From: Chara braunii
Lineage: Eukaryota; Streptophyta; Charophyceae; Charales; Characeae
Reading direction: 5' to 3'
DNA length: 36,162 nucleotides
NCBI GenBank assembly: GCA_003427395.1
Contig: BFEA01000080.1
Location: forward strand, 1,374,297-1,410,458
Every line of letters begins with the position of its first letter. The stretch's first letter is position 1. The notes beneath the pieces are model-generated. The model had not been told where the DNA came from, made no database searches, and worked only from the letters and a program-made list of their open reading frames with translations. Positions 11,739 to 22,078 of the stretch are shown here, piece after piece. Made by a program: the position numbers and the translations under genes.

Positions 11739-12080
11739 TTCTATTGAAAATATTACTCGATTTTCTTGAGTGAGCCGGATCAGACTTCACTACAGGTCAG
11801 TCAGTTGACTGACTCAGACTTCCCTTCACACCTGCGTGAGCCCACACTTTGCTTGACCCTGTTTGTTTTAAATGTTCGAAAGAAAAGATAGAGGAAAGTT
11901 GTGTGAGTCTTCTATTGAAAATATTACTCGACTTTCTTGAGTGAGCCGGATCAGACTTCACTACAGGTCAGTCAGTTGACTGACTCAGACTTCCCTTCAC
12001 ACCTGCGTGANCCCACACTTTGCTTGACCCTGTTTGTTTTAAATGTTCGAAAGAAAAGGTAGAGGAAAGTTGTGTGAGTC
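11739..12080. repeat. Near-identical tandem duplication, 171-bp period
   Basis: Units 11739-11909 and 11910-12080 differ at only a few positions, for example GATTTTC versus GACTTTC and AAAAGATAG versus AAAAGGTAG. The second unit has an ambiguous base at 12011. Each unit contains GTCAGTCAGTTGACTGAC, an 8-bp perfect inverted repeat around GT. The high identity points to a recent duplication, or to an assembly problem at the ambiguous base. Confidence 0.85.
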
Positions 12081-13109
12081 ATGCATGTGAATGAGAAAGG
12101 TCTGACTTGAGTATGAAATTGTATTGTTTTTTTTTGAACTTGTTTTTTTTGCGTGATGTGCAGGTAGGTAGAAGGATGCTTGGAAAGGAGGTTGATTATG
12201 CCTATTTGAGAAAAAGGAAAATGATTCTTTTCTTTTTACTTCTCACATGTCCGTATGTCAAAAAAGATTCGTTGTTTTGAAAAACGTTAATTTTGTAAGC
12301 ACCCTAAAACGAATTCGATTCAAATAAAGCAGATAAAGTCAAACGAACGTAGTTTTTCCTAAGGGTTGACCTTTTCTATCCTTAATAACTTTTATCTGTC
12401 CAAATGGTTCTTATTTTCTATCTTTTTTTTTTTTTTTCGTCCAAGCTACCTTGAACTTATAAGAAATAAAAGTATCCAAAACCTACTTGTAGTGGATACA
12501 TTCCTTCTCTGTAGGAAGCATCTGGGCGGAGGTTCGTTGCTTCAGGAACCGGCCTTGTTATCGACCCGGAGTAAATCGTTTTTACGAGGGGGTATTCTGT
12601 CGGTTCGATAGAGACGGCCTGACTTCTGAGATCCGAGTCTTGTGCTCGGGCAAGGAGGATGAGTACCCCAGACCACTTCCTAGAGGGAGAGATATGCAAC
12701 ACTTCATTGACAAGTAATTCACCTGATTAAGAATCATTCGCAAAGTAGTCCGCCATCCAAGAAGATTGAAAAAGTAAGAAGACAAGTGTGTGCGGGTGTA
12801 ATATTAGGTTGGCGGTATGTTGACATGAATAACGTTGGCAGTACGTCTCATCAAGTCAAAACTAAGGCAGTCCGACTACCTTGTCAGCTGCATCAATGTT
12901 ATTATTAGTAGCTAACTCATAGTTGGCAGTTGTATGATTGTTTTATGGAGTTCGACCGAGGAGGTCGAATTTTATTTTAAACTCATATTATTGGATGTAT
13001 CGTATGCTGATTCGAGTTCTTTCAGTTTGGATATATATTTTTTGTCGACTATGGTCGACTCTCTTTGATGTAATTATATGTGCGGATGTTTTAATTATTT
13101 TTTGACTAT
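12081..13109. other. Unassigned DNA
   Basis: No gene is recognised. The only distinct structure is TTCGACC/GGTCGAA at 12951-12969, a perfect 7-bp hairpin also seen in a slightly changed form at 3306-3324. Open frames of 67-81 codons near 12366-12785 overlap on both strands and are not recognised. Confidence 0.35.
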
Positions 13110-13560
13110 GTGTCTAAGAGACTAGGATGAGTTGTGGTTTCACACTTGGTTGAGACAGTCCTAGTCGACCGACGTTCGCTTCGTACTTAGGAGATCAGCG
13201 TCCTAAGGGACGAACGACACTCATGTTCACCTGGCATTTAACCAAGCGTATTTATACTACAACGAACGAGCAAACGCCCTCTGCTGACCTACCTCTGCAA
13301 TTGCATCTAAAAACTTTTGCATATGGGTCGGTAGCTCGGTAGGAATACGCCCCTAAGGGTGGTGACAAACCCTTAGGGAGATAAAGTTTATGCCCCGTGA
13401 GAACCTATCCTATCGTAGGGGACCGCGAGATGTATAGCTGGCGCACCAGATTAGAGCGGCGAAGGGACGACGTGATCACGTTCGTCTCAACGGTTCGCGT
13501 GGTTATTTATTCGTCGTTCCTGAGTTGTCTCTCATTTTGTTATGTTTTACTCATGCGTGA
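13110..13560 (+). repeat. Dispersed repeat R1, copy 2
   Basis: This copy carries the same ordered blocks as the one at 6020, including GCAAACGCCCTC, CCTCTGCAATTGCA, GGTAGCTCGGTAGG, the hairpin and GAGATGTATAGCTGG. The hairpin at 13351-13378 pairs CCCTAAGGGT with ACCCTTAGGG over ten perfect pairs around an 8-nt loop. Relative to copy 1, an A-T pair in the stem has become C-G. Confidence 0.65.
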
Positions 13561-13960
13561 CATGGCCGAGAGCAATCTCGCCTTTGGAAGAAGGCGGGAG
13601 CCGATGCGCTCGACACCGCGCATATCCCCTATACTACAACGTACAAGAAATGTTATTGTTTGGTCCACCTCTGCGATTGCAACTGATTAACTTTCGTACT
13701 GTGGACTGGTAGCTTGGCCGGGATAAGCCCACCGAAGGGAGGTGATAGCTCCCGCAGGTGGAGGTAAGTTGTACCGCGCATTGCCCTTATCATGTCGTAG
13801 GGGTTCGTGAGAGGTATGGCTGGCGCACTCGGTCGGAGCGGTTTGCGGAAACTCCTTGTGTATCGCGAGTAGACCAACTCCTGCGTGACGTGGCCGGGAG
13901 GGTCCCTCACTGCGTGGGACCGATGCGCTCGATAGGTGGCGCCATTGCCGGGATAACGGT
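13561..13960 (+). repeat. Dispersed repeat R1, copy 3
   Basis: This copy lies directly after copy 2. It keeps CCTCTGCGATTGCAACT, GGTAGCTTGGCCGGG, the hairpin and GAGAGGTATGGCTGGCGCAC. The hairpin at 13729-13761 has two 5-bp helices (CCACC/GGTGG and GGGAG/CTCCC) separated by a 3x3 mismatch. GCGTGACATGGCCG near 13554 and GCGTGACGTGGCCG near 13882 mark the tandem relation with copy 2. Confidence 0.6.
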
Positions 13961-14375
13961 TGCATACTGTTGTCCCTGGTGGAACGACATCCGGGTATGG
14001 GAATGTGATAAATAGACATATGGGGAAATTTTATTCGATTTATAAGGTAGAGTATGTGAAGCCTTGTTTGGGTGAGAAGACTACCTAAGTAAGTTACTAT
14101 TAATAATATATTATATTTTATTTTATTTTATTGCCCGCGTGACTAACGACTACGGGATAAGGGTTATGTTCCCTTAGGACGTAAGGGAAACCTTATACTA
14201 GTAGAAACAAACCTGTTAAGGTGGGTTAAGAAAAGAGAAAGAGGTAGTATCAATTAAGATCGGACCATAATCTGGCTAAGTAGGAAGTTAGATAAGTAAT
14301 GTGATAGGTCAACTTGCTGGATGAAGCTTTTACCTTTTCTTAACAGGAACGGGTTAAATCAAAAGATCGGTCAAG
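13961..14375 (+). other. Possible leader of the gag-bearing retroelement
   Basis: This 415-bp stretch leads into the gag start and has no open frame of note. TAGTATCA at 14245-14252 resembles TGGTATCA, the start of a primer-binding site complementary to initiator tRNA-Met in plant LTR retrotransposons, with one G-to-A change. It sits about 125 bp before the gag ATG. The match is short and the assignment is speculative. Confidence 0.25.
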
Positions 14376-15547
14376 ATGATCGATGGTGTGGCAAAAGGGT
14401 TTATCATTGATGACCTAGTCGAAACCTTGGACAAACGGGAAAAAACTCAGAGCAATGTCCTTAAGATCAACACTTTCCTGTTCAGCGGGGAACGAGTTTA
14501 AGATTGGATAGATCTAGTTGAGCAAGCAATGGTAGGTATGACGGATGCAATGAAGTTTCGGCGCATCCCGACATGCATACACTATGGGCTCCACAAGGAG
14601 GTGAAAAATGTTATAGCTGCGCCAAATGGCAGTTGGGCGAGGTTTAAGGATGGCATGTAGAGAAAATAGAGGTTGGGTGATGACCTGCTGACAACGGCGG
14701 ATTTGGAGGCGATGAACAGAGATGAATTTACCACTGTTGGGGCCTCGGCTGAAGAATTCAAGAAAAAGGCAAGGAAGGTCCCAGGGATTTCGGAAGAGGC
14801 ATAATGTGCCATCTTCCTATGATTGTTCAACTCCTCAGAAGCCCAGGAACCGACAAAGCGAAGAGGGGCCAGTCACAGTGAGAAGCTCACCTGGCCACGA
14901 TCGACAAAGAGGTAGAGGAAGGGGATCTGGACCAGGTGGAGCAATATCAAATGCGCCAACATAAGCAAAAAAGGAAGAAGCGTGATGCGACCGCCTCAGG
15001 GACTCCAGGAGTAAAAAAAATCATTACGGATGTACTCGCGGAGTTGGGCTATGGAAAGGACTCCGTGATACAGAAGAAGGTGGTGACCACGGTCCAAGGG
15101 AAGGGGAAGGAGTCATTGGTAGAGGAAGTTGTTCAAGAAGAATGGGAAGACAAGGAGACAGTAACCCAACACCCTGTAAAGGCGCACCGTAAGCAGTGTA
15201 ATTTGACACAAGGGGGACAAGGCTCTGGAAAGGGACAAGCACCTCAGACATTGGCAGTAGCCTCGCCAAGTACAGCAACACCGACAAGTAGTGCGGGACC
15301 CTCACAAGCAGGGCCACCAGCATATGGACAGTGGTCGTGGCTTGTCTTTAGCACCTTCGTACCGTGGGGCGGTCAGGTTCCACCAGGACAAATAGTACCA
15401 TACTCAGGGCCTCAAGCAAGTGCCCCACCTCCAAGATATCCTGCAGTTCAGGCCCAGCCCATGGCGCCACCTCCACCGCCCATTCAACAAAGTTTGCAAG
15501 CTAACGTGGCAGGAGGAGGAAATCAAGGGCAAGGCAACCAAGGGAAG
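14376..15547 (+). pseudogene. Decayed LTR-retrotransposon gag gene
   Basis: From ATG at 14376 the frame reads a helical, charged Gag-like N-terminal part with FSGERV.DWIDLVEQAM followed by YGLHKEV and SWARFKDGM. Stops interrupt it at 14499, 14658, 14667, 14802 and 14820. A likely 1-bp deletion near 14894 shifts the frame. The second part, read through 14936-15547, is basic (KQKRKKRD), then rich in Pro/Gln/Ala/Ser, and ends in GGGNQGQGNQGK, the kind of Gly/Asn/Gln linker that normally precedes a zinc knuckle. No zinc knuckle, protease or polymerase follows, because the frame runs into repeat R3. In life such a protein would form the retroelement capsid. The copy is clearly dead. A Ty3/gypsy affiliation is likely but not shown. 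Confidence 0.65.
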
Positions 15548-15575
15548 GCTTGTTTATTATTATTATTTCTTTTTG

Positions 15576-16090
15576 GTTGATGTGACGACGTTGGCATATA
15601 GCCCTGCCCCTTTTTTTTGTCGTGGACGCCGTGTTCCTTTTTTTCTTTTTTCACATGAGTACCATGAGAAAAGCAAAATGGAACCCAGTCAGGGTCTGAT
15701 TCTTCAGCACAGTGGCCTATGAGTTGGCCCTTCTGTGCCTTGATATTTTTCAACCCTGGTCAAGTAACAAAGTGTTTTCTGCGGAGATGGAGTATGCCCA
15801 GTGCATAACTCGCAGACTGCGCCTGTACGCTAAAGATGGCTGATGCTGCCAGATACTCTGGGTTGAATTGTGAGGACCCCTGCCTCCGGTTTACCTTTGT
15901 AATGCAATATGATTGAAGGGGGAAAAAAAAAAAAAAAAACCCCATGGAACCCAGGCTCGGCAAAACTCAGTGCGCAGTGAAATTCAGGGTGGGCAAAAAC
16001 AGGCTCGGAGGTAGTGGTGGTTTAAATATTATAATGAGGAAGCACCCTTGGCCGAAAGGGCAAGTCTTCCTGATCCTGTAACCCGAACCT
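15576..16090 (+). repeat. Dispersed repeat R3, copy 2, split by an insertion
   Basis: This copy starts at GTTGATGTGACGACG and matches copy 1 (7433) block by block up to AAAATGGAACCCAG at 15688. It resumes at 15955 (GCTCGGCAAAACTCAGTGCGC) and ends near CCTGTAACCCGAACCT. The resumed part also has about 19 extra bases, near 16044-16062, that copy 1 lacks. R3 truncates the gag pseudogene, whose frame stops making sense at about 15548. Confidence 0.75.
15689..15943 (+). mobile_element. A-tailed retro-insertion with 11-bp target duplication
   Basis: This 255-bp sequence is absent from R3 copy 1. It is flanked by ATGGAACCCAG at 15678-15688 and 15944-15954, and ends in a run of about 17 A followed by CCCC. 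Those are the marks of L1-type target-primed reverse transcription, as used by SINEs and truncated LINEs. TGGCCTATGAGTTGG near 15713 loosely resembles a tRNA A box, and GGGTTGAATTGT near 15859 is a weak B-box candidate, so a tRNA-derived SINE is possible but unproven. No open frame of note. Confidence 0.7.
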
Positions 16091-16376
16091 GCGCAAGTGC
16101 CCAAATTTGCTGTGGAGGTGGAGTCCCTTTGCTCTTGCCCATCCCCGTAGACTACTATTTTGGCCTGTCGGATGCTTTCCAGGCGCCAAGCCACCGCTCA
16201 ACCACCCGCCATTCTCCGCTCATGACCGGCTGCTCTACTGGTTGTTGGCAGGCATTCATCCATATAGCGTCCTGCTATGGGCCTGCAAATATGCGGCGTC
16301 GCTGTATGCCAGTGTCTGTGTGTGAGAGAAAGCAATGTAGGGGGGCCACAGCGCTGTTCCACGTTTTTTCGTCAAT

Positions 16377-16494
16377 GGGCCCCCTCGCTCCACCGCTCAG
16401 CAAATGAGACCGAATTTCTGCGAGAGCAGGGGTAAATCCACCGCCACGCCATAATTTTTCTCTTGTGTATGTGATGAGCAGTGCAGCGAGGCCT
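16377..16494 (+). mobile_element. MITE-like element, GGGCC family, copy M1
   Basis: The left end GGGCCCCCTCGCTCCACC... and the right end ...GCAGTGCAGCGAGGCCT form imperfect terminal inverted repeats. AAT flanks both sides (16374-16376 and 16495-16497), consistent with a 3-bp target duplication. It is 118 bp long with no coding capacity. The same ends occur at 22379, 33198 and 33350. An unrelated GAGAAAGCAATGTAGG-like motif sits on both sides (about 16326 and 16508). Confidence 0.6.
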
Positions 16495-16666
16495 AATGTG
16501 CGCGCGAGAGAGAGCAATGTAGGCGGGCAGACCTGAAAAAACTGAAAATCAACGTGCGTTGCCCGCGCCCCCCCAGGTTGCCAATCACTTTGGGCCGCGT
16601 CTTATCTGGAGAACAGCGGGCTTCTTGCCACTATGAGTGAGGCACCTCAAACCACCGAAACGGCTG

Positions 16667-16771
16667 TCCTCAACCCCCCCAAATTTGGATGGGTTGCGGC
16701 TTTCCTTAACCCCCCCCCAAATTTGGATGGGTTGCGGCTTTCCTCAACCCCCCCGAATTCGGATGGGTTGA
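16667..16771 (+). repeat. Three tandem copies of a 36-38-bp unit
   Basis: The unit is CCTCAACCCCCC followed by AAATTTGGATGGGTTGCGGC. GGATGGGTTG recurs at 16687, 16725 and 16761. The third copy reads GAATTCGGATGGG. Variation in the C-run length shifts the reading frame between copies, which argues against coding. Confidence 0.75.
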
Positions 16772-16830
16772 GAACGCGATGTGAATATGCCCTCCTTTGT
16801 GATGCAGCTTTGAGAACCTCACACGGCGAC

Positions 16831-16965
16831 CGCGTTTTGGTGAATTACGAGGCCGCGCCCAGCGACATCAGTGCCTCACGGTGTCACACAGTTCCCCCGC
16901 GTTTTGGTGAATTACGAGGCCCGCCCAGCGAGACATCAGTGCCTCACGGTGCCGCACAGTTCCCA
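16831..16965 (+). repeat. Tandem duplication, 67-bp period
   Basis: CGCGTTTTGGTGAATTACGA begins each unit (16831 and 16898). Each continues through GGCC(G)CGCCCAGCG, CATCAGTGCCTCACGGTG and ACAGTTCCC. The second unit has small indels, so the two copies are in different reading frames. Confidence 0.75.
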
Positions 16966-17511
16966 AGGGAGGATGCAGTGCAGGGCGTTGAGCGGTCATC
17001 ACGGCTCCGAGGGGCGGGGCCACGACACACGACACTCGAAGCACGCAGTCACACACATAGGCACATAGGCTGTGCGCTCACCGAATCCCTAATTGTTGTT
17101 GCATTGATCACTCCCGGTTCTCGTGGACAATGGACAAAAGGATTAGCGACTGTGGCGCGTTATGATATTCGCACCAAATTCACTGTGGGCGAGCGAGTGG
17201 TTGAGCGAGGCCCAAGCGACCGTGGGCGCGTGCAATTCAGCGCCCCGCCTTCGCCGCTCACCACCGCTCTCAGCGTTGGAAGCCGCCAAGAGTCGAACCT
17301 TCTCTGTTTCGTCGGAGCGGTGAACAGCTCCGCGTTAAGGAGGTGAGCCGCGATCTGATCCTTTCTCCTCCTCCTCCTTCTCCGCCGCTTCCTCCTCCTC
17401 CTCCCCCCATTGCCTTCGACTCTGCACATCTTTCAACGTCCTCTCTCAATATCCGTCTGCGCCTGCTTTACCCATCTCTCTTCCCCATGGCAACCTAAGC
17501 GCCGGCTTTTT
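16966..17511. other. Unassigned GC-rich DNA
   Basis: No gene is recognised. A CT-rich stretch with a CTCCTCCTC run lies at 17363-17405. On the minus strand near 17293 AAGGTTCGACTC resembles a pol III B box, but I see no A box at a suitable distance. Confidence 0.3.
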
Positions 17512-17601
17512 CAGCTCCCGTAATCTCAGACTTCCGCCACGCAGCTCCCGTAATCTCAGACTTCCGCCACGCAGCTCCCGTAATCTCAGACTTCCGCCCC
17601 G
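17512..17601 (+). repeat. Three tandem copies of a 30-bp unit
   Basis: Units at 17512, 17542 and 17572 each read CAGCTCCCGTAATCTCAG then ACTTCCGCC. Only the end of the last copy differs (CCCG for CACG). The near identity indicates recent expansion. Confidence 0.9.
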
Positions 17602-17699
17602 CTCTGCTTGCGTGCCATTTCTTTCGATCTACCTCAAGAATATCGTTGGTCCGGTCCAGTCGGCCAGCTTATGCCAAGTTTTGTTGATTTGTATTTCTG

Positions 17700-17727
17700 T
17701 CACACACATACACACACACACACACAG

Positions 17728-17804
<77 letters not shown>

Positions 17805-17805
17805 N

Positions 17806-17890
<85 letters not shown>
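17700..17890 (+). repeat. Compound (CA)n-(AG)n microsatellite
   Basis: About 38 bp of CA-rich sequence is followed by about 150 bp of nearly pure AG. One ambiguous base lies at 17805. Frames across it encode only Arg/Glu repeats and are not genes. Confidence 0.95.
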
Positions 17891-17895
<5 letters not shown>

Positions 17896-18320
17896 AGGGG
17901 AATGGCTGGATGAGAAAGGAGAATAAGATGGGAGGAGAATTACCTTGGTTTTCTATCAGTGGTTGAGCTGAGGAGGAGGAGGAGGGGTAGGAATAATGAC
18001 ATTGCTGACGGCAGGAAGAAGCGGGATGGGAAAAGGCGTAGGGGGTTATGGTGGCTCCATTGTGCTTTTCTCTTTGTATTTCGTTTCACCATATTCCTTC
18101 CGCCCTTTTTTTTCCCTTCACTGTCTTCCTCCTATACGTGTATGTTCTCTTGTCCTCTTTCGTGTCATCCTTCTCTCCGCGTTGTCCTCCTCCTCAGCCT
18201 CTGCTTATGTCCAGTTCCATGTGGAAGCCGTGGAGGTCAATATCTTCCTACCTCCAGGAGAGCGATGGTGATTCAAAGAAAATTAAATGGGTGGACGAAG
18301 AGGAGGGGGAGGAGAGATTC

Positions 18321-18352
<32 letters not shown>

Positions 18353-18897
18353 GGAGGAGGAGGAGGAGGAGGAGGGGAGGGGGTAGGAAGATGAGGATGC
18401 TGATGTGACGAAGTTTGAGGGGAAAGGGGGGAGGAGGAGGCTATGGTGATTTTTTCGTTTTCCTTAATTTATTGATACCCATTTGCTTTCTGTCTCGTTG
18501 GCCATGGTCCCTCCTCTTCATCTTTCTCCTCCTCCATGTCCTGTTTCGCTATGTCGTTCTTCTCGGTTTCAGCTCCTCCCCATCATCAGTCTGCTCTTCG
18601 TTCGTCTGCCTCGGATGCCAATATCGCTCAGCCTCCGGGAGAGCGCGGGGAAGGCCATCATCGCACTTGCACAGGGGTTAGGAAGATGACAAGGGTTTCC
18701 ATGTCGTCGTTCCTACTTTTCCATGTCTTTTTCCTTTATGTGATCGTTCTCGTCGACATCGTCCTCCTCTTCCACTTCATCCTTCCGCGCAGAGATCATC
18801 ACGCTTACATTGAGGCTAGAAAAACTACAAAGGGTTTTTATGTTTTCGTCGTCGTCCACCATATTCACCTCCTGCTGCAGATCGTGCTTCCTGGCGG
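17891..18897 (+). other. Low-complexity region with (GAT)n/(GAG)n
   Basis: Pyrimidine-rich tracts alternate with GGAGGAGG stretches. A (GAT)n run at 18321-18350 passes into (GAG)n at 18351-18375. A CCTCCAGGAGAGCG block near 18253 resembles CCTCCGGGAGAGCG near 18634, and both follow a (G)TCAATATC/GCCAATATC block, so the region may contain an old duplication of about 380 bp. Some segments look exon-like, with CTCCTCCTCAG before 18197, but I could not build a coherent protein. Confidence 0.35.
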
Positions 18898-19165
<268 letters not shown>

Positions 19166-19287
19166 CACACATGCAATAGTAGACAAAACGTGCGAGGCTT
19201 TACTTTCACAGAATACACGTCCTGCCCATGGCATGCGACGAAAATCCGTCGCGATTACCCTTCTAGAGAGAGAGAGAGAGAGAGAGC

Positions 19288-20324
19288 ATAGATACAACAT
19301 TGGCTGATCACATACGTACTTAGAGAACACATCAAACAGACTGGGGATTGGAATTGTCAGCAAACAGGTCAACAGGACATCATTTCCTCAGAAAAGTGCA
19401 GTTCTCGCACTGCAACCGTGCGGGTCATCGGACACAGCGCAAAAGAAGTAACGTGCCTCCACCCACAGGACACCACATATAACAGGTGAACTCGCTGCCG
19501 CAGTGACAGAAAAAAACAAAAAGAAGTTCGTTAGTACTCTCTCCTGTTTTCTTGCGAGCAAAGCGACACGTAGCCGCGGTGAGGTGTCGTGTAGTGCATA
19601 GTTCAGATTGTACAGTGCATTATGCGTGCCGTTTTGCCGTATCTGCGTCCTCGTGGACATTGCGATCACAGGTAGACCACAATTCAGCACCCCCTTGTCT
19701 TGCACCCCATACCGCGGACGTGCCCGGCTTACGAATGAGAGCTTCTGCTGCTGCTGTCTTTCCTTAAGTCACCGGAGAGCCTGCGCCGACAATTTTCTAA
19801 AAGAGAAAAAAAAAAAAAACTCGGAGAGTTTCTGTGGCTTTGACGGCGAACGGTTGTCGGACGGTTTGATTTTTTTTTTTTTTTTAAAGCGCGACCAGAT
19901 TTCCGGTGGATCACGGTGGGGTCGCGTCACATCCAGAGTTTTTTTCCGGCGGGGGATAATGAGACAAGCTACGATTTGTTTTCTTTTTCTTTTCTTCTTT
20001 CTTCCCTTTCCCCCCCCCCCCCCCCTTTAAACCTACTCTTCTGAGGCTAGTGGTGCTGGTAAAGGCGGACACAAGTAGCCTTGGGGGGGAGGAGTGTATC
20101 CATTGGTGGGGAGTATCACGTACTGGAAACGATTTGATGATATACGCTGGTGGATGGGAGTAGGATTCTCTAATAAGCCCCAATAGGCTTAATTGAAGGC
20201 TTATATGAGAAACTCCGACGAAACAAAGATGGAAGGAAAAAATCGTTGGCACAGCCCCCCCTCGTTTGTTGTCCTCTTCTCCCTTTTGTCCCTCTCTGGC
20301 TACGGTTTACCGGGCAGCTCCGTT
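19288..20324. other. Unassigned DNA
   Basis: No gene is recognised. Homopolymer runs of A near 19810, T near 19870 and C at 20010-20025 are present. Open frames of up to 140 codons overlap on both strands with no recognisable family. Confidence 0.35.
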
Positions 20325-20760
20325 CGACTGGCATCCTGGTTGGTTGTTTCCCGTTGTTCGGCCTGCATGGGGGCGGTGCTTTTATATGGGAATCGTCATT
20401 CGGGATTGCCTTTTATACCGGTCCTCCGGGTTCTTTTTGGTATGATCCTAGTTGGTTGCTTCCCGTTGTTCGGCCTATCAATGGGGGCGGTGTTTTTATG
20501 TATGCGGGAATCATCATCTAGGATTGTTTTTTTATGATGTCCCGGTACGAATCGAATTGCTTACGATGACGCCGAATAGGGATACCAACTTCTTGATGTC
20601 GAATAAGGCCATCTGCTGTGTATAGATAGTATGTGTCTGGGACTTTTTTTGATTTCTTTGCAGGAAAGAATGTTTTTTTGACATCCTGGTTGGTCTTGTC
20701 CCGTCGTTTGGCCTGTGTGTGTTGGGGCGGTGCTTGCATGTGGGACTTGTCATCTGGGAT
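20325..20760 (+). repeat. Three diverged copies of a GTTGGTT...GGGGCGGTG unit
   Basis: CATCCTGGTTGGTTGTTTCC near 20330 and ATCCTAGTTGGTTGCTTCCC near 20443 are each followed by CGTTGTTCGGCCT and GGGGGCGGTG. CATCCTGGTTGGTC near 20680 is followed by TCGTTTGGCCTG and GGGGCGGTGCTTG. Spacing is about 113 and 238 bp. Each is followed at a distance by a TC(A)TC(T)GGGAT-like motif. Non-coding. Confidence 0.65.
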
Positions 20761-22078
20761 CTGTTTATGTTCGTTTCCCCCTGTTTTGTTATATTTGGGT
20801 GTTCCCTTCCTCTTTTGTTCGCCTCTTTGCCTTTTGGCTGTGTGCAAGTGGGTCGATATGACACACGGGGGTGGGGGCAGCCGCCGCTCAACCTACATCC
20901 CCGTGGGCGGCCTTGTACGCAAGAGGAGGTTCTGAACAGGGGGAGTTATAAGGAAGAAGGAAAAAAACTGAATTCATTTTTTTTTTGTTTCTCTTTCTTT
21001 TTTCTTTTTTGTTCTTTTTGTTCGCGTTTGCGCTCTGATACTCTTGTGACAATCGAATCGTACTTTATTCTGGATTATTGACCGACTCGCGTGTGACACC
21101 TGTCGGGACAGACGCGGTGGTGCGCCTTGGCTGTAGAATTCATCATCTATGCCATCACCATTATCAATCTATTGCGGCCGCCGTCGTCGTCTGTGCCGAA
21201 GGGTGTCCAACATTTCCTCATTGTACACATCCCGCCCTATCACCCAGATATTCGTTGTCCCTTTTGTGCGCAAGGACGCTATCAGGACTGCACATGATGC
21301 CGCACTGTGATGAACGTCCTTCTCTTTTTTTGACATGTGTACAGACAGCATGTCCTTTGTCAGGACTGTTTTGATGCGATGGGATGGTCCGTGCTAGCAG
21401 TCCTGCTGAATGCTGTGCTGGCGCGCAGCTCTCCTTGGGTATCCTTGTGAACATCCACGTCATCCTCAGCGTGCCTGTCCTATCTGCCTGGGTGGGTGGG
21501 GGCTCCTCTCCTCTTACTGATTGCCCAATAGAATCAAGCAGGTCAGGAGCAACACTAATTGTAGAAAGGAGAAAAAAAAAGAAAAAACGAAGAAAAAAAA
21601 AGAAAAAAACAAATTGCGAAAAAGAAATTAAAAAAAGAAGAAAAAATACGTTGAACTTTGTTGTGACAGTGGCAATTTTTTGGTTTATCTGTGGGATGTG
21701 TCATTTGCTTTGTTTGACTGATAGGCCTTCCTCTTCCCTTGTCCTTTCTTTGACTGGATGCCTTTCGAGAAAAAAAATGAAAAAACGAAAAAAAAAAAAA
21801 AAAAAAAGACTGATAGGCCTTCCTCTTCCCTTGTCCGTTTTCTTTCCTTTTTTTTTTTGTCTTTTTTTCGCCTTCGCGCTCCGATTCACAGTGTGACAAT
21901 ACAGTAATATGTCTTCTCCCCTCTCTGCCTTCCGTTTACCGGGCAGCTCTGTTTGACGATGATCATCATCCACGTGGCCGGCCTTGTACGTAAGAGGTGA
22001 TGAACAGGCGGAGCTTTCCTTCCTTACTTCTTTCCCTTTTTCTGTTTTTTTTTCCCTCGCCTTTGCGCTCCGATACAG
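20761..22078 (+). repeat. Shuffled copies of a T-rich dispersed repeat
   Basis: Several modules recur. GGCCTTGTACGCAAGAGG near 20908 matches GGCCTTGTACGTAAGAGG near 21980. TTTACCGGGCAGCTC(C/T)GTT occurs near 20306 (just to the left of this region) and 21934. GCGCTCTGATAC or GCGCTCCGAT(T/A)C follows T-rich DNA near 21031, 21877 and 22066. GACTGATAGGCCTTCC recurs at 21716 and 21808. Long A and T runs separate them. I see no reading frame that survives between copies. Confidence 0.6.

Noticed and set aside
14722-14964. An 80-codon Arg/Gly-rich frame overlapping the gag pseudogene.
   Set aside because: It is an out-of-frame reading of the broken gag gene.
16633-17346. A 237-codon open frame on the + strand.
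   Set aside because: It crosses two tandem-repeat arrays whose copies fall in different reading frames, which real coding repeats would avoid, and no domain is visible.
16667-17601. CRISPR-like array (30-bp and 36-38-bp direct repeats).
   Set aside because: The repeats are head-to-tail without spacers, and the context is eukaryotic.
18000-18700. Exon-like stretch with an acceptor-like CTCCTCCTCAG and an Asp/Glu-rich segment.
   Set aside because: The acidic stretch is a (GAT)n/(GAG)n repeat, and I could not link the rest into a phase-consistent protein.
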